A stretch of DNA of 33,983 nucleotides. Origin: Verrucomicrobiaceae bacterium (GTDB lineage: Bacteria; Verrucomicrobiota; Verrucomicrobiia; Verrucomicrobiales; V1-33). Position 1 is the first letter of the stretch; each line of letters begins with the position of its first letter. Both the position numbers and the translations under genes were made by a program. Positions 1 through 6,700 of the stretch are shown piece after piece. Below the pieces are notes generated by a model that saw nothing but the letters and a program-made list of their open reading frames with translations, was not told the DNA's origin and ran no database searches. The stretch spans positions 1-33,983 of the forward strand of contig JAIXVE010000085.1 in the NCBI GenBank assembly GCA_027483175.1. The letters are read 5' to 3'.

Positions 1-371
1 GCGTTGGTGGCGAAGCGGAGCGAGAACGTTTTGAGACCGTTGTCGTTGCCGGTGGTGTAGCCCCATGTGCTGATTTCGGTGAGGTAGCGGTCGGTGCCGA
101 GATCGATGAGGAGGATGGGAGCTGGACGGACGGCGAGGTAGTCGGAAGGATAGCCGCCGGGGTCGGTGGTGACCCATGTCTGGCCGGGGAAGCCGTCGTG
201 GGGTGGGGAGGCGGAGAACCCGATGCCGGGGCCCTGGTGGAGACGGTCGAGGGGGTAGAAGGCTTCCGAGTTGGGGCTGGTGATGCTGACGGGGGTGTAG
301 AAGTCGGCGGCTGGGGCGATGAGGGCCAGAGCGGTGAGGAGCGTGGTGATGATGATGGGCAGCGACCTCAT
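1..371 (-). CDS. Secreted protein, N-terminal fragment (runs off the left edge)
   Basis: Reading the - strand from the ATG at 371 gives 123 open codons that reach the window edge without a stop. The product begins MRSLPIIITTLLTALALIAP, a typical signal peptide (short basic start, hydrophobic core), so it should be exported. The mature part has a patch around residues 85-120 (LIDLGTDRYLTEISTWGY, then a TTGNDNGLKTFSL stretch) that resembles the start of discoidin/F5-8 type C-like carbohydrate-binding modules, where a 'DLG...I..I..WGY' strand pair is common. That family link is an inference from a short fragment. The catalytic or remaining part, if any, lies outside the window. Codons end mostly in C, as in the other - strand genes here. 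The gene is the last on this strand after mntR, from which it is separated by about 110 bp. Confidence 0.75.
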   Translation of the reverse strand, partial: MRSLPIIITTLLTALALIAPAADFYTPVSITSPNSEAFYPLDRLHQGPGIGFSASPPHDGFPGQTWVTTDPGGYPSDYLAVRPAPILLIDLGTDRYLTEISTWGYTTGNDNGLKTFSLRFATN

Positions 372-481
372 GGGGCAATGGTATGGCGGAATGGGGGGTA
401 AGTCCATGCCAGAGGGGAGCAGGAACGGGGCCGCGGGGAGCGCGGGAGATGGCGGTGGGAGGCCGCTGGGGCTGAGGGGCG

Positions 482-952
482 TCAGCCTTGGGAGTGGAGG
501 AACTTGAGGAAGGCGGCGAGGGTTTCGTCGCTGACGTGGTGTTCGATGCCTTCGGCGTCGCGTTCAGCGGTTTCGCGGCGGACCCCGAGGGCGCGGAGGA
601 AGGCGGTAACGGTTTCGTGGCGGGATTTGCAGTCGCGTGCGAGGGCGGCACCGGATTCGGTGAGGAAGATGGAGCGGTAGGGTTCGGAGCGGACGAAGCC
701 CTGGCGCTGGAGGCGGGTGATGGTGCGGCTGACGGTGACGTGGGTGACGCCGAGGGTTCGGGCGAGGTCGACGACGCGGGCTTCGCCGGTGAGGGTGATG
801 AGGTCGGCGATGGCTTCGACGTAGTCTTCGGCGATTTCGCGGGCATTGTCCTGGCGTGCTTTGGAGAGACTGATGGCCTGAGCCGACGTGCTGCGGGTGG
901 TGGCAGGCTGGGCGGGTTGGGAGGGGGCAGTGGAGCGGCGGACGGCGGGCAT
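482..952 (-). CDS. mntR: Manganese-responsive DtxR-family repressor MntR
   Basis: The 156-residue product matches the E. coli-type MntR pattern along its whole length: a variable Ser/Ala/Thr-rich N-terminus (about 1-35), a DYVEAIADLI helix, a winged helix-turn-helix (about 55-95, with VTHVTVSRTITRL as the recognition region) and a C-terminal dimerisation/metal-binding helix bundle with ERDAEGIEHHVSDETL. Family members bind Mn2+ and then repress or, in some cases, activate manganese transport genes. The length fits the short, SH3-less MntR class. It is divergent from an outer-membrane protein gene at 1057, and the 100-bp gap holds palindromes whose core equals the E. coli MntR box core, so autoregulation plus control of that neighbour is likely. 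The start at 952 is the first in frame; because the first 30 residues are low-complexity, a later start cannot be excluded. Confidence 0.93.
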   Translation of the reverse strand: MPAVRRSTAPSQPAQPATTRSTSAQAISLSKARQDNAREIAEDYVEAIADLITLTGEARVVDLARTLGVTHVTVSRTITRLQRQGFVRSEPYRSIFLTESGAALARDCKSRHETVTAFLRALGVRRETAERDAEGIEHHVSDETLAAFLKFLHSQG

Positions 953-1005
953 GGCTGGGGGGACAGTGAATTCAGGATTGGCACTTGCAACGCCGGGATG
1001 GTTTC

Positions 1006-1054
1006 GTAGCCTCGGCTACATGTAGCTCGTGCTACACACTAGAACCGAGACTAC
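1006..1054. promoter_or_regulatory. Candidate tandem MntR operators
   Basis: Two inverted repeats share the core TAGC-N4-GCTA: GTAGCCTCGGCTAC at 1006-1019 and GTAGCTCGTGCTAC at 1022-1035. The join between them makes a further perfect 12-bp palindrome at 1015-1026 (GCTACATGTAGC). A third, weaker copy at 1039-1054 reads on the other strand as GTAGTCTCGGTTCTAG, a degenerate version of the first with wider spacing. The E. coli mntH operator (ACATAGC-AAA-GGCTATGT) has the same TAGC-N4-GCTA core, which is established knowledge. The sites lie between divergent mntR and the outer-membrane protein gene and end 2 bp before the latter's ATG, so bound protein would block that gene directly. Confidence 0.68.
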
Positions 1055-1056
1055 AA

Positions 1057-1800
1057 ATGAAGCAGAGAACGATAAAATGGCTGGGTGTGGCGTTGGTTTT
1101 GCCGGTGTTGGTGGAGGGGAGGGAGATGAAGACGGATCGCCCTGACACGACGGAGAGTGCGTATTCGGTGGAGGCTGGGCGTTGGCAGGTGGAGGCGGAG
1201 GTGGCGAGTGGGGAGTTGGATGGTGGGGAGTGGGGGGAGTGGGTGGGGATGGAGATGAATTGGAAGTATGGGGTGGGGGAGGATGTGGATGTGCAGGTGG
1301 TGGTGCCGTTTGTGACGGTGGTGAGTGGGGCGGGGGTGGGGGTGGGGGATGTGACGGTGCGGGTGAAGCGGAACGTGCTGGGGAATGATGGGGGGCGGGT
1401 GGCGGTGGCGTTGATGCCGTATGTGGCGCTGCCGACGGGAGGTGAATTGGGGGCAGGGGGAGTGGAGGGAGGGTTGATTGTGCCGGTGGCGGTGGGTGGG
1501 GTGTGGGGGTGGGAGACTGGGGCGATGGTGGAGGCTGGGGTAGTGCGGGGGGAGGTTGGTGGGGTGCGGGGGGAGGTGCTAGTGTCGGCGACGGCGGGGC
1601 GTGAACTGACGGAGACGAGCGGGTTTTTTGTGGAAGCGGTTGGGGTGTTCGGGGGAGAGGACGGGTTGGAAGTGTATGGGAATGCGGGGGTGACGTGGGA
1701 GGTGCGGCGCGACTGGGTGTGGGACGCGGGTGTGCGGGTGGGACTGACGGCGGCGGCGGTGGATTTCAGTCCGTTTGTGGGGCTGAGTGTCAGGTTTTAA
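1057..1800 (+). CDS. Predicted outer-membrane beta-barrel protein (phenol MetA-pathway-like 'transporter' family)
   Basis: With the ATG at 1057 the product has 247 residues and starts with a signal peptide (MKQRTIKWLGVALVLPVLVEG). An upstream in-frame ATG at 985 would add 24 residues lacking signal character and would run translation through the operators, so 1057 is preferred; no clear Shine-Dalgarno is present for it. The mature part opens with TDRPDTTESAYSVEAGRWQVE, a hallmark of the Phenol_MetA_deg/'transporter' family of small outer-membrane barrels, then alternates short polar and hydrophobic strands and ends in aromatic Phe (LSVRF), the usual barrel sorting end. Its place beside mntR with MntR-like operators suggests a manganese-related outer-membrane channel, by analogy with Mn-regulated MnoP of Bradyrhizobium, to which no sequence relation is claimed. 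The gene is extremely G-rich. Confidence 0.7.
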   Translation: MKQRTIKWLGVALVLPVLVEGREMKTDRPDTTESAYSVEAGRWQVEAEVASGELDGGEWGEWVGMEMNWKYGVGEDVDVQVVVPFVTVVSGAGVGVGDVTVRVKRNVLGNDGGRVAVALMPYVALPTGGELGAGGVEGGLIVPVAVGGVWGWETGAMVEAGVVRGEVGGVRGEVLVSATAGRELTETSGFFVEAVGVFGGEDGLEVYGNAGVTWEVRRDWVWDAGVRVGLTAAAVDFSPFVGLSVRF

Positions 1801-1810
1801 GGGGCGGGGG

Positions 1811-1902
1811 GAAAATTGGAAATTGGAAATAGTGAATAGTAAAAGGGGGCGTGTTGGGAGAGTGGTTGGGAACCACGGATTTCACGGATGGGCACGGATG
1901 GG
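1811..1902. repeat. Composite intergenic repeat: heptad array, GGGGGCG module, CACGGAT repeats
   Basis: Starting 10 bp after the barrel gene's stop there are five period-7 units, each beginning with G (GAAAATT, GGAAATT, GGAAATA, GTGAATA, GTAAAAG; 1811-1845). They are followed by GGGGGCGTGTTGGGAG (1845-1860) and a CACGGAT-based repeat at 1874-1902 (CACGGATTT, CACGGATGGG, CACGGATGGG). The same three modules in the same order recur at 3505-3589, and the middle module recurs at 17834-17849. Confidence 0.85.
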
Positions 1903-2322
1903 CTTTGAGTGTAGAACGTAGGATTGGATCGGTAAGGGTCCGGTTCGGGTAGTGGCGATCCTGGGAAACGCGGAGCCTGCTGTTGAAGCGGTGCCGGGAG
2001 CGGAGATGGGGGAGTTGGGTGGACAGCGTGCGGCTGCGCAGGGATGCGTTGAGGGAGTCGCCTGGCGGCGGGTCTTGTGCGATACGGTTTTGTTGATTCT
2101 CAGTTGAAGGTCGTCATCTTCTCCGTCGGCGTGCCTCGCTGTGAGGGGAGATGACTCGCCGCGCTCCCGGTCCTGGTTTTCCAGCAGGTTCCCAGTGGAA
2201 CGGAAGGTGATACGCGGGGTTGACCCGTCGGAGGATGAGGGGTATTATCATGAAGGCTGGAAGCTGATCATGATCACGAAGCTCAATACCGGCGGCACAA
2301 TCCACAACGGAGATGGTCCTGC
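1903..2322. other. Gene-poor stretch at the left border of the AT-rich islet
   Basis: No convincing gene was seen in this 420-bp stretch. A 76-codon open frame spans 2141-2371 on the + strand; near its end it encodes GGTIHNGDGPA, which resembles the 'DGPA' repeat found in some toxin- or immunity-associated proteins, but the frame has no good ribosome site, its upstream half looks random, and it overlaps the next gene. It may be the remains of a decayed gene. Base composition changes inside this stretch: up to about 2140 it is G-skewed like the rest of the window, and after about 2230 the skew disappears. Confidence 0.4.
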
Positions 2323-2727
2323 GTGTTCGATAGAAAAAGTATTGCGAGGCAAGTTGATCATCGTGATCTGATCCATCTACCACCTGAGGCTTTTGAATCA
2401 AACTCCATGGAACCTGACATTGACGTACAGTTTGCCAATCAGATGATGGAAGAATTGTCAGAGTTGGAGATCGCCGACTATTGTCTGAAAACAGGAAATT
2501 TTTTCTGGGATTTAATTGCATGCATTGATCATAAATGGGTTCAAAAGTTATTCGATGCATATCTAATAGCATTAAAAAAGATTGACCATCCGGAAGTTTT
2601 TGAACAGTTCCTGTGCACGTCGATGCACGCATTGGCCTGGAGAGCAGCTGAAGAAAACGAATTAATTGAGAAGATTGCGAGAATTATATCAGGTATACGG
2701 TTTGGAAATCAGCTGATGCGTGAGTGA
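2323..2727 (+). CDS. Unrecognised small helical protein in an AT-rich islet
   Basis: The frame encodes 134 residues from a GTG at 2323, with GGAGA at 2309-2313 as a possible ribosome site. An ATG at 2407 would give 106 residues (MEPDIDVQFANQM...), and the predicted helical part lies entirely after it, so the shorter form is quite possible. The protein is acidic, rich in Glu, Ile, Leu and Phe, has no signal peptide or membrane segment, and looks all-helical. No family was recognised. Codon use differs sharply from the rest of the window: AT-rich third positions, ATA and TTA codons, and Trp preceded by GCC (2629-2634), which never happens in the - strand genes here. This suggests recent acquisition. 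Small, acidic, AT-rich and next to another orphan gene would fit an immunity or antitoxin protein, but that is speculation. Confidence 0.5.
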   Translation: MFDRKSIARQVDHRDLIHLPPEAFESNSMEPDIDVQFANQMMEELSELEIADYCLKTGNFFWDLIACIDHKWVQKLFDAYLIALKKIDHPEVFEQFLCTSMHALAWRAAEENELIEKIARIISGIRFGNQLMRE

Positions 2728-2794
2728 CCGTATGAGGGTTCCACGCCGATAATTCACGTGATTCATTCCCGGACTGCATTAGGAGAAGAACTAT

Positions 2795-3277
2795 ATGAGG
2801 AAAGAGGTCACAGAAGTGTTCCGGAGACTCCGGGAGTTCCAGACGCAGAGTTCACAACGCTTCGCGGATTTCCATGTTCAATTAGGATTGCCTTTGATGC
2901 AGGAAACTACTGAATCGAGTGGGGTGTTTGAATCTGCTATCGAAGCAGTCGCAGACCTGGCGCTGAGAGACATGGCTGGTGACTTGTTTAGGGAGCCCTT
3001 TGTCGAATGCGAAATCGTCGAAACGGCCGATGATTCTACGTGGCTTTACGAGGACAGAGATTCGATCAATGGGCTCGAAGGTTTTTCATGGAACAGGAAA
3101 GAGGCAATTGGTGATAAAACGTACAAATATCATGGATTTTATGATTTGACGCGCATGATCCCGCGAACATTTGAGTATGTTTCGATTGAACTGCGCGATG
3201 CGGCTGCTTTGGCGACGCGTGTCTTCGTGCATGTGCCATTCGAGCATGTTCGGTTTTATCTGACGATACAGGGGTGA
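2795..3277 (+). CDS. Unrecognised 160-residue protein in the AT-rich islet
   Basis: The ATG at 2795 is preceded by a clear ribosome site (AGGAG at about 2780-2785), the best one in this part of the window. The product is soluble-looking, with a basic/helical first part (MRKEVTEVFRRLREF), an acidic middle (about 85-110) and a C-terminal part that looks like mixed strands (FEYVSIELRDAAALATRVFVHV). No signal peptide, membrane segment or known motif was recognised. It follows the 2323-2727 gene after 67 bp on the same strand and shares its skew-free composition, so the two were probably acquired together and may be co-transcribed. The paired orphan layout between repeat clusters is like cargo placed in a chromosomal repeat hotspot. 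Function is unknown. Confidence 0.65.
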   Translation: MRKEVTEVFRRLREFQTQSSQRFADFHVQLGLPLMQETTESSGVFESAIEAVADLALRDMAGDLFREPFVECEIVETADDSTWLYEDRDSINGLEGFSWNRKEAIGDKTYKYHGFYDLTRMIPRTFEYVSIELRDAAALATRVFVHVPFEHVRFYLTIQG

Positions 3278-3363
3278 GTGATTGGCGGGTTTCGCTTTCT
3301 TGGAGGGATGGTTGGGGAGCGTTGGGGCGATGGTGGGGATTTGTTATGGGTTGGGGCGGCAAT

Positions 3364-3490
3364 CCGGTGGTGTCGCGTTGCTCAACCACCGGTTAAAGGC
3401 CGGCACCCCTGCCGGGGCGGTGTCGTATTGTTGTGTTAGACCCTGGGGCGTTGCCCCAGGCTGGTATGGCGTTGCGCCGTTGGCGCGCAG
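3364..3490. repeat. REP-like hairpin element, copy A
   Basis: Four inverted repeats follow one another: CCGGTGGT/ACCACCGG (3364-3371 and 3385-3392), a CCCC/GGGG stem around 3406-3417, a perfect 8-bp stem CCTGGGGC-GTT-GCCCCAGG (3442-3460), and GCGCC-GTT-GGCGC (3474-3486). The last part is repeated 220 bp downstream as copy B. Open frames drawn through this region translate the hairpins and are not genes. Elements of this layout are typical intergenic REP-type sequences; no transposase that could move them is in the window. Confidence 0.85.
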
Positions 3491-3504
3491 GAAGGGGGCG
3501 GGGC

Positions 3505-3589
3505 GGAAATGGGAAATTGAAAATAGGAAAAGGGGGCGAGTTGGGAGAGGGGTTGGGAGCCACGGATTTCATGGATGGGCAGGGATGGG
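3505..3589. repeat. Composite intergenic repeat, second copy
   Basis: Period-7 units GGAAATG, GGAAATT, GAAAATA, GGAAAAG (3505-3532) are followed by GGGGGCGAGTTGGGAG (3532-3547) and the CACGGATTT/CATGGATGGG/CAGGGATGGG repeat (3561-3589). Order and spacing match the copy at 1811-1902, with point changes in each module. The two copies bracket the AT-rich islet as direct repeats. Confidence 0.85.
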
Positions 3590-3621
3590 CTGGTGGGCCT
3601 CGCGGGTGGTATGAGGTGGGT

Positions 3622-3712
3622 GGGCGCCCCTGCCGGGGCGGTGTCATATTTGTGTGTTAGACCTGGGGCGATGCCCTAGGCTGGTATGGAGTTGCGCCGT
3701 TGGCGCGCAGGA
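3622..3712. repeat. REP-like hairpin element, copy B (truncated)
   Basis: This repeats the right-hand three quarters of copy A: GCGCCCCTGCCGGGGCGG, then the 8-bp stem CCTGGGGC-GAT-GCCCTAGG (3662-3680, one mismatch relative to copy A), then GCGCC-GTT-GGCGC (3694-3706). The first hairpin of copy A is missing. Confidence 0.85.
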
Positions 3713-3721
3713 AGGGGGGAT

Positions 3722-3756
3722 GGAAATTGAAAATTGGAAATAGTGAACAGCAAAAG
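3722..3756. repeat. Period-7 array downstream of the CotH gene
   Basis: Five units (GGAAATT, GAAAATT, GGAAATA, GTGAACA, GCAAAAG) run in nearly the same order as the array at 1811-1845. The array lies 22 bp past the stop codon of the - strand gene at 3778-8481, so it is transcribed as the 3' end of that mRNA, as the CU-rich complement. Confidence 0.85.
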
Positions 3757-3777
3757 GTGCTGGTTCGGAGGTGAGGG

Positions 3778-6700
3778 TTATCGGGTGATGGCGATGCGGG
3801 CGAAGCGGCTGGTGGAGGAGAGCGGGGTGGGGTCGCGGAAGGTGAGGGAGTCGAGGTTGTTGCCGAGAGTGGAGGGTGGGGAGGAGGGGGTTGTGGCGGT
3901 GAGCCATGTGGCGAGGTCGGAGGAGAACTGGGCGGTGGTGGCGAAGTCGAGGGGTTTGTGGCGGATGGGGGTGGTGATGGTGGCGAAGGAGTCGGGTCCT
4001 GAGGGAAGGGTGCCTGGGGTGGTGGCGGGAGGGTTCTGGGGGGAGCGGGGGTTGGAGCCGAAGGCGTATTCGAGGAAGTTGGAGAGACCGTCGAGGTCGG
4101 GGTCGGCGTCGGGGCCGGCGAGGGAGGAGTTTTCCGAGCCGTCGGGGAGGAAGATTTCGGTTGGGGAGAAGTGGTCCCAGCGCCAGCCGGAGAAGTGATT
4201 GGCGAAGTCGGCGTCGGGTTCGCCTGGGGAACCGGATTCTGAGCCGCTGATGGCCCAGTGGGTGGGTTGGCCGTAGCCTTGGTGGGAGGGGATCGGGTCG
4301 CGGACGACGAGCGAGCGGCCGGAGCCATCGGTGGGCGGGAACCATGAGTCGTTGTAGGAGAAGTCGAGGACGACCTCGCCGGAGGCGTCGAGGAGTTCGA
4401 TGGCTTCGCCGCTGTTGGCTAGGGTGCCGAGCCATGGGCCGGAGACGGGGATGGTGTTGCCGTAGCGTCGGGCGAAGGCGGGGAGATTGGCGGCGACGAC
4501 GAGACGGGCATTGGGGGCGAGGGAAGTGCCCTGGGGGAAAGTGAATTCGATGCCCTTGGTGAAGCGAGCGCCGGAGAGATTGAGCGTGGTGGAGCCGGTG
4601 TTGAGGAGTTCGATGAATTCGAAGTCGTCGGCGACGGCGCTGCTGATGTCGGCGAGTTCGGAGGGGGAGGGGTCGGCGGGGTGGTAGGCGAGTTCGGTGA
4701 TGCGGAGGAACTGCTGGGCTGGGGTGGGATTGGCGGGGGTGGTGATGGAGGTGACGAGAGTGTTGGCGGCGTCGCGGAGTTCGAGGGATTCGCCGCGGGA
4801 GCTGAGTTGGCCCTGGTAGGGACCGACGACGAAGCGGCCTTCGCCGCCGCGCGGGCTGACGGTGCGGGCGCGGAAGGAGGCCTGGCGCGGGGAGACGAAG
4901 AGAGAGCCGTTGGCGGGGATGACGGTGCCGCCTTTGAAGGAGAAGCGGATGGCACCGGCGAGGGACCAGCCCGAGATGTCGGCGGCGAACGCGTTAGGAT
5001 TGGTGAGCTGGACGTATTCCTCCTGCTGGGTGGTAGAGTTAGGCGGGAAGGCGTCGAAGCCGGAGATGGTGATGGGGAACGAGGCTGGTTGCGGCGTGGC
5101 GGGGATGCCTGCGCTGCTGGCGTTGGAGATGCCGACGGCGGTGGTGGACGTGTGGGTGGTGAAGAAGTGAGTGCGGCGCGGGGTTAGGAAGAGGGTTTTG
5201 ATTTCGGAGATGGCGGTGGTCAGCGAGTCGTTGCCGAGCCCGTAGGGACCGGCGATGGGAGGCCAGCCCCATTGGGTGCGGTCGAGTGTGGCTTCCGGGG
5301 TGATGCGGGCGACGTGGGCGTCGAGCATGGATTCGAGGAGCGGGGCGGCGGTACCGGGGGGCTGGAGGTACTGGTCCATGATGGAGCGCATGCGGCGGAG
5401 GAGCATGGCGCGGGTTTCGGGGACCGAGATGATGGCGTCGTAGAAGCGATTGTAGCGCTGGCCGGCGTAATCGAGCGTCCAGCACTGGATGTTGCCGTAG
5501 AGCGGGTGGCTTTTATTGCGGTCGATGTTCGCGGAGAGCGTGGTGTTTCCGGAGGGGAAGTCGGCGTAGTAGAGCTGGCCCCATGAGAGATTGGTATCGA
5601 AGGGGATGATGCGCCATTCGCCGGTGCCGTCGGAGTCGCGATGGATGACCATGTTGGCCCAGACATCGTCGCCTTCCTGAGTGATGCGGGCGACGGTGAG
5701 GTAGTTGATGGTGGCGGGGATATCGATCTGGTCGAAGACGTTATTGCGGCGCGTGGTGGTATTGGCGCTGGTGATGGCGGTGACGAAGTTGGCCATGTCG
5801 GTGGTGCCTTCGTAGGTACGGGTTTGTTTTTCGCCGCCGGCTCCGGCCATCTGGCCGACGGAGGCGTACATGGCACCGTTGGGGTCGAGCCCCATGTTTT
5901 CGAGGAGTTCGAAGTCCTGGGTTTCGGTGTGGAAGGCGAGTTGCCAGAAGGCCCCGTTGATCTGGGTGCGGACGGGGAAGTGTTCGGGGCCGCCGGTGCC
6001 GGAGACCCGGTGGAGCCACATGCTCATCATCTGGCGGGAGTAGGAAGGGTCGACGTATTCGCCGTTGAGGGCGAGTTCGCGCATGCGGGAGCGGCCGTTG
6101 GCCCAGCGGAACTGGTGTTCTGCGTTGAAGTCGACGCGGTGGGCGCGTTTGTTCATGGTGCGGGTGGTGTCGCCTTTGATGCGGAAGAAGACATTGTCGT
6201 AGAGTTCGCCGTCGTAGAAGAGGGCACCGCGGCCGCCGACGTTGTCCTGGTCGATGGGGTGGGCGTTGTTGAAGGTGTAGGTGCCGGGGACGAAGACGTG
6301 GTAGATGGGGAGCTGGGTGACGACGTTGTCGGTGGCGACGGTGCCGAAGTACTGGTCCGAGCCGGTGGGGTTGAGGAAGGCTGGGGCGGTGCCCTGGATG
6401 CCGGAGGAATCGGTGGCGATGATGCGCCAGCGGATCATCTGGCCGGGGGTGAGGCCGGTGGTGGGGATGGAGGCGGACCATGTGTTAGCAGGTCCGGCGG
6501 TCATGGGGATGATGGATTCCGCGTTGTACATGATGCGCCATGCGAGGACGACCGGAGTCGTGGCGGCGAGGGGGCGGAGACTTGGGGTGACCTTGACGGA
6601 GATGGGGATTTCCGGGCTGGCGGGGCCGCCGGTTGGGCGGTTAGGGAGATCCTGAGTGCCGTGGTAGAGGACATCGGTGACGAACGGACCGATGGTGGTG

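Noticed and set aside
985-1056. Upstream ATG at 985 for the outer-membrane protein
   Set aside because: It would place non-signal residues before the signal peptide and run through the operator palindromes.
2114-2632. 172-codon - strand open frame across the AT-rich islet
   Set aside because: No ribosome site, no motif, ends in an Arg run from skewed DNA; the + strand frames have better start signals.
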